A DNA stretch of 25,171 bases from Euryarchaeota archaeon UBA438 (GCA_002504435.1 DAQP01000053.1:1-25171), one strand, 5' to 3'. Shown: positions 8,073 to 16,842, counted from the first letter of the stretch. The notes: generated by a model from the letters alone, not told the origin. A program made the numbers and translations.

Positions 8073-9731
8073 ATGGACCCGGTGGTAGTCGATTTCGCGT
8101 GGCTGATTGGCTCCTTTGTTTTTGGAGTAGGGCTGGGCTGTCTGACTGGATTGATTCCTGGCTTCCACGTCAACAATGTCGCACTGATCGCACTGAGTCT
8201 CTCGCCCGTGGCAGTGGGAATAGGGATACCCCTGGATGCAGTCGCGGGAATCATTGTGGCTTGTGGCACAGTCCACACATTCCTCAACTACATCCCAAGT
8301 GCATTGGTAGGCGCCCCTGATGATAACATGGCCCTGGCCCTTCTTCCCGGGCACAGGATGCTGATATCAGGGCAGGCTGCGCAGGGGGTAGCTTACTCGG
8401 CCAGGGGCTCCCAGATGGGGATGCTGATGTCAATTCCACTCCTAATTGTTGCAAGACTGATGTTCGGGGAAAACCCGGGACTCGGGTTGTATGAGTCAAG
8501 CAGGGACTTCCTTCCTTGGCTACTTCTGATTATCTCAATTTTCCTAATACTGACGGAGACTACGAGGCTGCCCTGGCCATACTGGATGCAACGCGCGACT
8601 AGCAGACTGGTATTCCCTCTTCCGAGAGCCATCAATATCGATATCCCATTAGGCAAGTTTAGGTTCAAAAGGAAATGGGAGAACCTCAACTTGAGCCTTG
8701 GGGCTAGCTCAAGGGTCGCTGGGATTCTCGTTGCTAGTGCATTCTTCCTACTAACGGGATTCTATGGCTGGGCCGTTTTCGAATTACCGGGGCGTTCTCC
8801 CGTTGGAATGCCATCGGCGACCCTTCTTTTCCCCGGACTGGCAGGGCTGTTTGGGATCGCCAATCTCATTGACATTTACGTGACGACTTCTGAGATACCG
8901 CCTCAGAAACAAAACTGGGAGATGCCTGCAATGAAGCCCCTAGCAGTTCCCACATTCCTTTCAGCGGTGGTATCTTCCGTGATGGCGATACTTCCGGGGA
9001 TGACTGCTGCTCAGGCGACCGTAGTTGTGATGAGTGCGAGGAACATGTGGGGCCGACTAACTGACCCGAACTACATTCCGGCCGACTTCGAACATGGGAT
9101 CCAACCCGGATTTAACCCTAGGCCAGTGAGTATCGAGTCTTCGGACATGGAAGGCCTCTCCGAAGAGGAGAAGGAAATATTCGGAGCGGCTCTGGAAGAG
9201 GCCGGAGAGACTAGTCCCGACTTGGACCTGAGTGCCCAGAGTCAACAACAGGATCTGGAAGTCATAGCTGTTCTATCATCCGTGAACACTGCTGTAACTG
9301 TGATGGTTCTTGGATTCCTATACATGGTAGGTAGGCCTCGAAGCGGCGCCGCACTGGCATTGAACATGATGTACCCAATAGACGGTTGGAACGCGGTCGA
9401 ACCTCCAGCTGATTTTGTGAGGCTACTAGGAATTACAATCGCGGCCGGTCTTTTCGCGGTACCTGTGATGATAGAAGTGGGCAAGGGCATGCTGAAGATG
9501 CACGAAATCGTCCCCCTCAGGACACTAGTGATCTCGGTTGCTGGTTTCGTGAGCGTCCTGGTTTGGCTTTCGACCGGCTGGGTCGGGGTAGGGGTGCTAA
9601 TTGTGGGGACCGGGCTAGGGCTAATGCCGCCCAGGATTGGCATCAGAAGGAGTCATGCAATGGGGATAATACTGGTCCCCATTATGCTCTACACGTTCGC
9701 CCAGACATTCGACAGCTTCGGATTCATTTGA
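8073..9731 (+). CDS. TctA/DUF112-family permease (COG1784-type membrane transporter)
   Basis: The 552-residue protein is a highly hydrophobic multi-pass permease. The N-terminal motif GLGCLTGLIPGFHVNNVALIAL matches the first conserved glycine/proline loop of the TctA family. A second family-like loop, TVHTFLNYIPSALVGAPDDN, follows near residues 67-88. The inverted second half has PGLAGLFGIANLI near residue 262 and AILPGMTAAQATVV near residue 305, as expected for the internal pseudo-symmetry of TctA proteins. Bacterial TctA works with TctB and a periplasmic binding protein TctC to take up tricarboxylates; neither partner is seen here. A hydrophilic loop at about residues 335-395 (acidic, Glu/Gln-rich) is an insertion relative to my recollection of the family. 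The upstream OB-repeat gene is its likely operon partner. The family call is firm; the substrate is unknown. Confidence 0.85.
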   Translation: MDPVVVDFAWLIGSFVFGVGLGCLTGLIPGFHVNNVALIALSLSPVAVGIGIPLDAVAGIIVACGTVHTFLNYIPSALVGAPDDNMALALLPGHRMLISGQAAQGVAYSARGSQMGMLMSIPLLIVARLMFGENPGLGLYESSRDFLPWLLLIISIFLILTETTRLPWPYWMQRATSRLVFPLPRAINIDIPLGKFRFKRKWENLNLSLGASSRVAGILVASAFFLLTGFYGWAVFELPGRSPVGMPSATLLFPGLAGLFGIANLIDIYVTTSEIPPQKQNWEMPAMKPLAVPTFLSAVVSSVMAILPGMTAAQATVVVMSARNMWGRLTDPNYIPADFEHGIQPGFNPRPVSIESSDMEGLSEEEKEIFGAALEEAGETSPDLDLSAQSQQQDLEVIAVLSSVNTAVTVMVLGFLYMVGRPRSGAALALNMMYPIDGWNAVEPPADFVRLLGITIAAGLFAVPVMIEVGKGMLKMHEIVPLRTLVISVAGFVSVLVWLSTGWVGVGVLIVGTGLGLMPPRIGIRRSHAMGIILVPIMLYTFAQTFDSFGFI

Positions 9732-9815
9732 CCATTTATCGGGGCGATTACGGGATTTTGAGGAGTGTAACGCTTATGTCTTGCACATGAGTGCGACGGA
9801 GGGAGAGTGACAACA
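9732..9815 (+). promoter_or_regulatory. Leader region of the CD36-like gene with strong Shine-Dalgarno
   Basis: This 84-bp gap holds a TATA-like CGCTTATGTC around 9770-9779 and a purine-rich GGAGGGAGAG at 9798-9807, about 12 bp before the ATG at 9816. The following gene therefore probably has its own promoter and a leadered mRNA rather than being read only from the TctA-type gene. Confidence 0.35.
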
Positions 9816-12482
9816 ATGAACGACAAATCAACCATGGCAATTGCGATTGGAGCCCTACTCCTCCTAGTGAACATAGGCCTAGCTGTTACGGGATTCGTTG
9901 ACAGCCAGATAGAGAGCGGGGTTCAGACCCAAGTTGCAGAGGGCTACGACGGACTAGATGATGACGGTAACCAAGACTGGAGCATCGACTACGATGAGGA
10001 TTGGCATGTTTCTACCTCTGAGAGGGTTTACTACGCCTACAACCTAGACACCGACGTCGCGAATTCCACTGAGGGAGTGTGTGGAGAGGACTGCTTCGAG
10101 AAAATGGGGCCGTTCATCTATGAGGTGACCACCAATAGAGAGATCCTGGACTTCGACTACGATGCGGGCACGATGACCTATTCCGAGTACGATGTCTTCG
10201 AGTGGTGCGAGGATTGCACGCACGAAGGGATGTCTTCGATGCCAGGGGACACCGACATCACCCAGGTCAACATCCTTTGGAACACCCAGAGAATCGGCGG
10301 AATGGGCTCAGGGATTGAGTACGGGGAGATTTTCGCCAAGGGCATGTTTGCTGCGCAGATGATTGAGTTTGACCTTGCTAACAGAGCCCCAAGCATTTGG
10401 GCTGCAGAAGACATCTCCGGAATGATTGATGCTTTCGCTTGGAACCTTCAGAATGACATGGGCATGGATGAGGTGAACGCGACGGACATGGCTCCCGCAG
10501 GCGTTCTCTCGGGTGCTTACATGATGGCCAACGGCGGTAGTACCGATGGAACTCCAGCATACGCAGACTACGACGACTACATCATGTACGATGCAGTGGA
10601 CCCCTCCACTGGAACGTGCATTGCACTGACCTGCGACCTTGGGCCCGTGCTAGTCGCTGGGATGGGCGCCCCGGATGGAGGCGCTGTGACTCAGACAAGA
10701 GCAGCACTGTATGGGTACGGAGATGCGAGCGAGGCAGAGATGGCTGCCATAGACCTCGGAGTTTTCGCTCTTGCAGGTAATACCTTCCTTGCTCACGGGG
10801 GAGGAGCTGAGATAAACAACGAGACCCCTCAGCTAAGAGAGCGCTTCTTGGAAGTCAGTGGGGTGAACATCATCAACCCTGACACACTTAACAACCTGCT
10901 TTTCAATCCTAATGTCGGACTTCTAGGTTCTTTCGAGATTTCTGGAATCCCACTTCCCGGCATGGTCGTGGGGCTTCTACTGCCACTGCAATCTGGAGAC
11001 TACTTCGGGGCAATGGAGGCTTACAACGTTGGACTCCTCACAGTAGTCGGCATAGCAGAGTACGCGGAGCCATGGGTCGGCCTCGGGATTCTAGGGACTC
11101 CCACAGAGTTCGAGATGATTCTAGCGGGCGGACAGGGGACAATGGGGTCCAATGACTGGTGGCTTTCTTCATTCGGGGACTACGACCCATTGGGAGGGAC
11201 ATACATCGCGATAGGGCTCAACCGAGCTGACTTCGGCGGAATGGCGGCTCTGAGCCCAGAGAAGTCTGACTTCATACTAAATGATCCGGAAATTGGACTC
11301 AAGTCCTCATTCCCATCATCCTTCATGTACGGGGAGCTGTCAGGAATGGCGCTACCGGACGAGAACGGCAATCAGGCTGTGTGGGACGACGCATATGTGG
11401 CTAACCTATACGGCATCTCGGAAGATGCCGCTCAGGCACTAAGGGACTGGGTCAGTAACTTCTACTTCGACACCGTGATGCCTGTTCTGCTGAATTTCGT
11501 AACGGGTAATGAGCCGACCGTCACGATGCCGATAAACAACTGGTTGTACGGCTGGAACGACGCCGTGAATGCCTACTTCGGCTTCTTCCCGTGGGTCAGT
11601 CTTGAGACCAACGACACTTACTATGGCTCCGGGGGAGTCAGTACGGGCGACCGTTCTGTCTACCAAATTAGCACCTCTGGAGAAAATGTTGGACATCAAC
11701 TGATGCAGGGATACATCAACTCCGATGGCGATGGTATGTGCGACTACGACTACGATTCCAATGGGGACTTCCTGGGTTTCGACTTGGAATGCGCTGAGAA
11801 CCAAACCTATGGGATGACAGAGCACCTGCCATGGAGAGCGCCTCACAGGGAGGATGCGGCACTTGGCCTTCTATCCGACCATGTCGGAAACTCGGTGACC
11901 TCACTGAGTGGGACCGTCGGGGGTATCGCTGATGCAGATGAGTCGTTCGACGTTAACCTGATTGGTTACACAATAGCCAATTCTAAGGTTGGCGAGACTG
12001 TTACCCACAAGGGAATAGAAATGGTTGAGCACAAGGTGGTCGCGGATCCCGCGTCGAACCAAATTCAGGGCAAGCTGATCGGGTCTTCCACTTTTGTCGA
12101 TGCTATGCCTGGCGCACTGCCGGTATACCTTGGGGCGGACATCGACATGAAGGTCGAGCCGTTGTCGAACGCACTGATGTACGGTGATGTCGAAGTCACA
12201 TTCTACCTCGACTTGAGAGGAGTGGGGAGTATGAATCCGGACTTCGATTCCAGCGATGTCCACCCAGTATTCGTAATCAACACTTTCTCGGAGATCGAGG
12301 ACGACCAAGCCGCAGACTTCAGAGCGGCGGTTAGCGATAACCTCGGGCCAACAGGTTGGACCAACTTCGGTGGGAGCGTCGGAGGGACTCTTGCGATCAT
12401 CTCCTACGCACAACTCGCTTTCTACGTCATAGGGATAGGGCTGATAGGATTCGGGATGTCAAGGAAGGAGAAGGACGAATAA
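9816..12482 (+). CDS. CD36/SR-B scavenger-receptor-like membrane protein with enlarged central region
   Basis: The 888-residue protein has one transmembrane helix at each end (about 7-28 and 860-881) with short cytoplasmic tails, the topology of eukaryotic CD36 and LIMP-2. The first extracellular block matches the family pattern: ERVYYAYNLDTDV, then FEKMGPFIYEV (residues about 94-104; compare the CD36 KQRGPYTYRV), then a Y-rich strand and DTDITQVNIL. A middle block, NNWLYGWNDAV at about 574-584, resembles CD36 LRELLWGYRDP. A C-terminal block has VEPLSNALMY (about 780), HPVFVINTFSEIEDD (about 816) and AADFRAAV, resembling the CD36 DIEPITG and [15 protein letters not shown] stretches. Eukaryotic members are near 470-500 residues, so roughly 400 extra residues lie between the first and middle blocks. 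Family members bind and move lipids; that role here is inference. An earlier GTG at 9807 is less likely than the ATG at 9816. Confidence 0.7.
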   Translation: MNDKSTMAIAIGALLLLVNIGLAVTGFVDSQIESGVQTQVAEGYDGLDDDGNQDWSIDYDEDWHVSTSERVYYAYNLDTDVANSTEGVCGEDCFEKMGPFIYEVTTNREILDFDYDAGTMTYSEYDVFEWCEDCTHEGMSSMPGDTDITQVNILWNTQRIGGMGSGIEYGEIFAKGMFAAQMIEFDLANRAPSIWAAEDISGMIDAFAWNLQNDMGMDEVNATDMAPAGVLSGAYMMANGGSTDGTPAYADYDDYIMYDAVDPSTGTCIALTCDLGPVLVAGMGAPDGGAVTQTRAALYGYGDASEAEMAAIDLGVFALAGNTFLAHGGGAEINNETPQLRERFLEVSGVNIINPDTLNNLLFNPNVGLLGSFEISGIPLPGMVVGLLLPLQSGDYFGAMEAYNVGLLTVVGIAEYAEPWVGLGILGTPTEFEMILAGGQGTMGSNDWWLSSFGDYDPLGGTYIAIGLNRADFGGMAALSPEKSDFILNDPEIGLKSSFPSSFMYGELSGMALPDENGNQAVWDDAYVANLYGISEDAAQALRDWVSNFYFDTVMPVLLNFVTGNEPTVTMPINNWLYGWNDAVNAYFGFFPWVSLETNDTYYGSGGVSTGDRSVYQISTSGENVGHQLMQGYINSDGDGMCDYDYDSNGDFLGFDLECAENQTYGMTEHLPWRAPHREDAALGLLSDHVGNSVTSLSGTVGGIADADESFDVNLIGYTIANSKVGETVTHKGIEMVEHKVVADPASNQIQGKLIGSSTFVDAMPGALPVYLGADIDMKVEPLSNALMYGDVEVTFYLDLRGVGSMNPDFDSSDVHPVFVINTFSEIEDDQAADFRAAVSDNLGPTGWTNFGGSVGGTLAIISYAQLAFYVIGIGLIGFGMSRKEKDE

Positions 12483-12513
12483 TTCGTACTACAAGTTGGA
12501 ACGTACTCGCGAA

Positions 12514-12540
12514 GGGTTTGAACCCCGTCGTCATGACGGG
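12514..12540 (+). promoter_or_regulatory. Two overlapping inverted repeats before the LTD-PLD gene
   Basis: GGGTT-TG-AACCC (12514-12525) and CCCGTC-GTCAT-GACGGG (12524-12540) are adjacent hairpins sharing two bases, so they partly exclude one another. They end 6 bp before the ATG at 12547. They may influence translation start or serve as a protein site. No poly-T follows, so they do not look like a terminator for the CD36-like gene. Confidence 0.3.
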
Positions 12541-12546
12541 ACGGAC

Positions 12547-15500
12547 ATGAGGGACGCTAGGAGCCTTGTTTTCGTTACGCTCGTTGCCGTCCTCATGTGC
12601 CCAGCCTGCAACATGGCCCCAGAATCACTAGCCACTGAAGCTCGCAGTATCGTTAGCCGTGATTCCGCTTGCGCCGAGGTATGTATCAACGAAATTATGC
12701 CAAATGCCGATGGATCTGACCAGGGGATTTTCCCCAGTGGGGAGTGGGTCGAATTGTACAATTCCGGTACGTTGGATGCAAATCTAGAGGGGTGGGCAAT
12801 AGTCGATCTTGGGGGATGGTACCACCCAATAAACTCTCAGACATGGGTGGGATTCGACGATCTAGAGTCCCCATTTATTCTGAAATCCGGTGAATTTGCA
12901 ATAATAGCCGAGAATGAGGTGGGGACGCTCAGACTGAATAACGGGGGGGAAACCGTCTATCTGAAGGACCAAGACAACTCTACGGTCCACGAAGTCATTA
13001 CTGGCGAAGCATCCAATGGGGTATCCAAGGTCGGCGATCCTTCCTCCCCTGGGGCAACGTGGGTAGATTCACAGATGCCCAGTCCTGGTTCTGAGAACCC
13101 CGGGGAGCAGGGAGGGGGGGACCCGGTAGATGTCGAACCATCGTGGTGGAATGGCGAATTCAATGTCAAATTCACCAGAATAATGCCAGGCGAAGTCCCA
13201 GACAGAAGTAATGATTGGTTAGAGATTACAAATCTGGGCTCCGAGGAGGTGAGCCTCGATGGGTGGAACATCACAAGAATCCGTGCGAGTGGCCCATGGC
13301 ATTCGACAATAATCTCACTAACCATTGATGCTGGTTCCTCGGTGGTTCTTACGGACAATCCGTTCAACCTCCTGCAAGACGGGGGAATAGTTGCTCAAGA
13401 TGGGAATTTGGTCCTCAACAATATGCCTTGGCTGGTAAACTCAGGGAGTTCATTAATGCTAGTCGAGCCCAATGGCACAGTAGTCGACTCGATAGTATAC
13501 GGAGGAGGAATAGCAGAAATTGATGGTTGGAACGGCCCCGCCATTTCAGTTCCGGGCGATGGTTCTCCGGGACTGATACTGATGAGGGGTTCGGGTTGCG
13601 GAGATTACCCGGATACAGATACCGGATCAGACTGGGAACAGAGGTGGATTAGGATTGGCGCTTCTACATTCTGCGATGGGGGCCAATTCAATGGAGACTT
13701 CTCCTCGAGCTTGATCCCCTCGATAGGTCCAGAAGACGCGTTCAATGATCTGTACCATTGGATAGGGCTGGCGGATGATTCGATTCACTTGCACATCTAC
13801 CAATTCATGAGCCCGGATCTTTCGCACTCGCTTCTTGATGCAATGGCCAGAGGGGTGGAGGTTACAATATTGCTAGAGGAGGGGATACTGGATGGATCTA
13901 GCACAATAGACAACCAGAGGGGTCACGCTCAGACATTACATGATGCTGGTGCAACAGTTTTCTGGATGGAAGACCCATCACAGATAAGCTCGCCCTACGC
14001 ATACATCCACAGCAAAGTTGCAGTCAGAGACTCAGAGAGCGTTTGGATCTCTTCTGGAAACTGGAAGGACACCAGCGTCCCGCCTGATGGGGTGGGAAAT
14101 CGGGAGTGGTCGGTAATTATCAACTCTGAAGAAGCAGCCGAACTAGTCCTGTCCAGACTTTCATGGGACGAGAATCCCAACCATCTCCACATATCTTCCC
14201 ATTCTCCTAGTCACTCCCCCACAAATGGGTGGGTCATGGAAGAGACGGTTTTCAATGGGAGCGTAATGGCGCCCAATGAGATAGAAGGGCCATTTGAAGC
14301 ACAACTCATGACATGTCCTGATGATTGCGTAGATGGGGTCGTCAGCATGATTGAATCGGCACAGCACTCTATTGACCTTTCAGTGCAGTATCTAGACCTA
14401 GATTGGTACTGGGGATTCGGAGAAAATCCGATTATAGCATCTCTCTATGAAGCCGCAAACAGAGGAGTGAAATTGAGAATAATACTGAATGGATTCTACG
14501 CGGAATGGGACGAAGAGATAAGGGACACAATTCACATGTTCAACACAAATTGGAACGCCACCGAGGGATTGGACGCAACAGCTAGGCTAATGGCGTCATC
14601 GAGCAATATAGTGAAGCTCCACAATAAGGGTGCCATAATTGACGGGGGGAGCGTTTTGGTCGGAAGTATGAATTGGGGCTCCAGTGCTGCTTTGAGGAAT
14701 AGGGAAATGGGTGTCCTAATACACCACCAGGAGCTTGCGGCAGTTTACCTTTCTTCGTTCAATGAAGACTGGGTTAGGCTTGACCCCAGTACAGACTCAG
14801 ATGGAGACCTGATGCCCGACTCATGGGAGCTTCAATACGGACTAAATAGGCACTCGGCTGCGGTCCTCGGTACTGCCTTGAGCGAGCAATCCCTGGACTT
14901 GGATGAAGATGGCCTGGACAATCTCAGAGAATTCCAGTTGGGAGGGGACCCTCTTGATCCCGATACGGATGACGACTGCATTCCCGATGGAGAGGAGGAG
15001 TCCTTCGCTCAGAGCGTACTTCGATCGCCGATACTGTCCATGACATCCAGTGACGTGGATGAGAACGGCGTCCCGGACGGTGAACAATGGGGGTGCGAGG
15101 AACAGGAAGTAGATCCGCATGAAGAAAACCAGACTGTCGAAACTGGCCCCGAGGAGGAGGGGGAGGATGAGGATGAGGGTTTCATCAACATCAGAGAAGA
15201 TGCCATGTCAAGGCCGGGGGCGAGTTTCCTATTCGGGCTAATGGCGCTTTCAGCAATCTCACTTCTAATTGCTGGAATCACTACATTCAGAAAACCAAAA
15301 AGCAGTACGGACGAGGTTTTGGTTGACGACTCTGGCTACAGATTCGACAATGCCGGGTCAGAGCTAGCGATACTAAAGGGGACTAGTTTTGACGATGATT
15401 CCGAGGATGTACGTGCCCTGACCAAGGGCAAGGACGATGGTTCTCACGGAAAAATAGTCCTGGATGGATTCGGTTTCAACAGAGAGAGGACCACCAGGGA

Positions 15501-15573
15501 CGAGATACAATGGCGCCTAGACAGCGGCCAAAGCATGGAGCAAATCAGGGAAGAACTCGGAGAGGAGGAGTGA
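12547..15573 (+). CDS. Secreted lamin-tail-domain / phospholipase D-fold (HKD) phosphodiesterase with C-terminal anchor
   Basis: The 1008-residue protein has a signal peptide (MRDARSLVFVTLVAVLM). It is followed by a lamin-tail domain at about 40-170 (CINEIMPNADGSD, EWVELYNSG, LEGWAI) and a second at about 205-330 (DWLEITNLGSEEVSLDGWNI). Two phospholipase-D-fold halves follow, each with a complete HxKxxxxD motif: H488/K490/D495 (IHSKVAVRD) and H692/K694/D699 (LHNKGAIID), the latter followed by GSMNWGSS. Calcium loops of the DSDGD and DEDGLD type occupy about 750-815, then a transmembrane helix at about 893-913 and a 95-residue cytoplasmic tail. HKD enzymes cut phosphodiesters in lipids or nucleic acids, and lamin-tail domains occur in secreted nucleases. 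Linkage to a nucleoside phosphorylase favours DNA as substrate, by inference. The ATG at 12547 is preferred to a TTG at 12496 because it starts the signal peptide. Confidence 0.85.
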   Translation: MRDARSLVFVTLVAVLMCPACNMAPESLATEARSIVSRDSACAEVCINEIMPNADGSDQGIFPSGEWVELYNSGTLDANLEGWAIVDLGGWYHPINSQTWVGFDDLESPFILKSGEFAIIAENEVGTLRLNNGGETVYLKDQDNSTVHEVITGEASNGVSKVGDPSSPGATWVDSQMPSPGSENPGEQGGGDPVDVEPSWWNGEFNVKFTRIMPGEVPDRSNDWLEITNLGSEEVSLDGWNITRIRASGPWHSTIISLTIDAGSSVVLTDNPFNLLQDGGIVAQDGNLVLNNMPWLVNSGSSLMLVEPNGTVVDSIVYGGGIAEIDGWNGPAISVPGDGSPGLILMRGSGCGDYPDTDTGSDWEQRWIRIGASTFCDGGQFNGDFSSSLIPSIGPEDAFNDLYHWIGLADDSIHLHIYQFMSPDLSHSLLDAMARGVEVTILLEEGILDGSSTIDNQRGHAQTLHDAGATVFWMEDPSQISSPYAYIHSKVAVRDSESVWISSGNWKDTSVPPDGVGNREWSVIINSEEAAELVLSRLSWDENPNHLHISSHSPSHSPTNGWVMEETVFNGSVMAPNEIEGPFEAQLMTCPDDCVDGVVSMIESAQHSIDLSVQYLDLDWYWGFGENPIIASLYEAANRGVKLRIILNGFYAEWDEEIRDTIHMFNTNWNATEGLDATARLMASSSNIVKLHNKGAIIDGGSVLVGSMNWGSSAALRNREMGVLIHHQELAAVYLSSFNEDWVRLDPSTDSDGDLMPDSWELQYGLNRHSAAVLGTALSEQSLDLDEDGLDNLREFQLGGDPLDPDTDDDCIPDGEEESFAQSVLRSPILSMTSSDVDENGVPDGEQWGCEEQEVDPHEENQTVETGPEEEGEDEDEGFINIREDAMSRPGASFLFGLMALSAISLLIAGITTFRKPKSSTDEVLVDDSGYRFDNAGSELAILKGTSFDDDSEDVRALTKGKDDGSHGKIVLDGFGFNRERTTRDEIQWRLDSGQSMEQIREELGEEE
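15560..15570 (+). promoter_or_regulatory. Strong Shine-Dalgarno deciding a TTG start
   Basis: GGAGAGGAGGA within the last codons of the LTD-PLD gene lies 6 bp before the TTG at 15577. The only other codons upstream in this frame are TCG and the stop TGA at 15571, so this ribosome site supports the TTG as the true start of the phosphorylase. Confidence 0.65.
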
Positions 15574-15576
15574 TCG

Positions 15577-16842
15577 TTGTCCATCGATGAGTTCATCGAT
15601 GGCGTCGTGGACGGCACAATACCCGATGAAGAGGTCGTTTTGTGGCTGGAGAAAGTTTTCAGTGAGGGGCTTACAACTGACGAAACCGTTTTTCTCACCG
15701 AATCTATGAGGGACTCCGGTGAAGTACTGTCTTGGCCGTTTCCCGGCCTCTATGTCGACAAGCACTCGACGGGCGGGGTAGGGGACAAGGTTTCGATACC
15801 GCTTGCCCCCGCGTTGGCTGCCTGTGGACTGAAGGTTCCTATGATTTCAGGGAGGGGTTTGGGGCACACAGGGGGGACTTTGGACAAGCTAGAGTCCATT
15901 CCCGGACTGAGAGTCTCCCTTGAGGTGGACGAAATTGTCGAGCAAGTGAATGATATAGGCCTTGCAATGGTTGGTCAGACTGAGGGATTGGTCCCTGCTG
16001 ACAGGAGGCTGTACGCCCTACGTGACGTAACAGGGACTATCGCTTCACTCCCCCTAATCACGTCTTCGATAGTTTCCAAGAAGGCGGCAGAGGGGATTTC
16101 CTCGCTAGTTCTGGATGTGAAGTTCGGAAGGGCTGCTTTCATGGAAAGCAGAGATGCAGCGGAGAATTTGGCGAGGTCAATGGTCAGCGTCTCAAAGGGG
16201 ATGGGGATATCTGCCTCAGCGATACTTTCTACCATGGACCAACCAATAGGGTACTCGGTTGGAAACTCGCTGGAGATAATTGAGAGTGTTGAAACAATGT
16301 GTGGGAGGGGGCCGGTCGACCTTGAAGAGTTGGTTTGCGTACTGGGCGGGATGCTCCTGAGATCATCTGGAATGTCTGAAGATTTAGAAGAGGGGGCATC
16401 CAAGATCCAGGATAGCCTGTACGACGGAACGGCATTCAACAAATTCCTTGAAATGGTCGGTTCACAAGGGGGGGACAAAGGAATCTTCGAAAGCGAATAT
16501 TCCCTAATGAGGGGTCTTGGGATCCTAGATAGCGATCTCTTCTCGACCACGATAGAGGTTGGGATAGAAGGATGGGTGTCTGACATTGATGCGATGACAG
16601 TGGCCGAGGCCTGCCTCGAGATGGGAGCAGGTAGGAAATCCCTGGGCGATGAGATAGACAGGAGAGTCGGGGTGGCTCTGGAAGTTCAAGTTGGTGACTA
16701 CCTCGAGAAGGGCGAAGTCTGGGCTACAATATACCACAGCGAGGAAAGGATCGAAGAAATTGCAAGGATGCTCAGCGGGGCCATCCAACTCTCAGATTCT
16801 GAGCCTGTGGTTCAATCACGCATCTCAGAGGTGATTTGGTGA
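15577..16842 (+). CDS. deoA: Thymidine / pyrimidine-nucleoside phosphorylase
   Basis: The enzyme cleaves thymidine (and often deoxyuridine or uridine) with phosphate into free base and (deoxy)ribose 1-phosphate, for salvage and carbon use. The 421-residue protein carries the phosphate site KHSTGGVGDK (about 62-71), the family signature SGRGLGHTGGTLDKLESIPG (about 91-110), and the base-binding residues R149, S164 and K168 within YALRDVTG and SSIVSKKAAEG. The C-terminal alpha/beta domain ends with the usual AGRK-like GAGRKSLGD segment. It lacks roughly the first 15-20 residues of typical members (the part before SIDEFIDGVVDG); an in-frame stop at 15571 confirms this. It is not the longer archaeal AMP phosphorylase, which has about 500 residues and an extra N-terminal domain. 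The start is TTG with a strong Shine-Dalgarno. It is 3 bp from the upstream gene and overlaps the downstream gene by 4 bp. Confidence 0.92.
   Translation: MSIDEFIDGVVDGTIPDEEVVLWLEKVFSEGLTTDETVFLTESMRDSGEVLSWPFPGLYVDKHSTGGVGDKVSIPLAPALAACGLKVPMISGRGLGHTGGTLDKLESIPGLRVSLEVDEIVEQVNDIGLAMVGQTEGLVPADRRLYALRDVTGTIASLPLITSSIVSKKAAEGISSLVLDVKFGRAAFMESRDAAENLARSMVSVSKGMGISASAILSTMDQPIGYSVGNSLEIIESVETMCGRGPVDLEELVCVLGGMLLRSSGMSEDLEEGASKIQDSLYDGTAFNKFLEMVGSQGGDKGIFESEYSLMRGLGILDSDLFSTTIEVGIEGWVSDIDAMTVAEACLEMGAGRKSLGDEIDRRVGVALEVQVGDYLEKGEVWATIYHSEERIEEIARMLSGAIQLSDSEPVVQSRISEVIW

Noticed and set aside
7658..8354. Overlapping minus-strand open frames across the OB-repeat and permease junction
   Set aside because: Composition is typical of antisense frames, and the plus-strand genes are fully supported by domains and a Shine-Dalgarno.
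11439..12413. Minus-strand frames of 135 and 170 codons inside the CD36-like gene
   Set aside because: They lie wholly opposite a supported coding gene and show no recognisable family, start signal or helix pattern.
12511..12530. GGGTTTGAACCC resembling a tRNA T-arm remnant
   Set aside because: No acceptor, D or anticodon arms are found around it; it is better explained as a simple inverted repeat.
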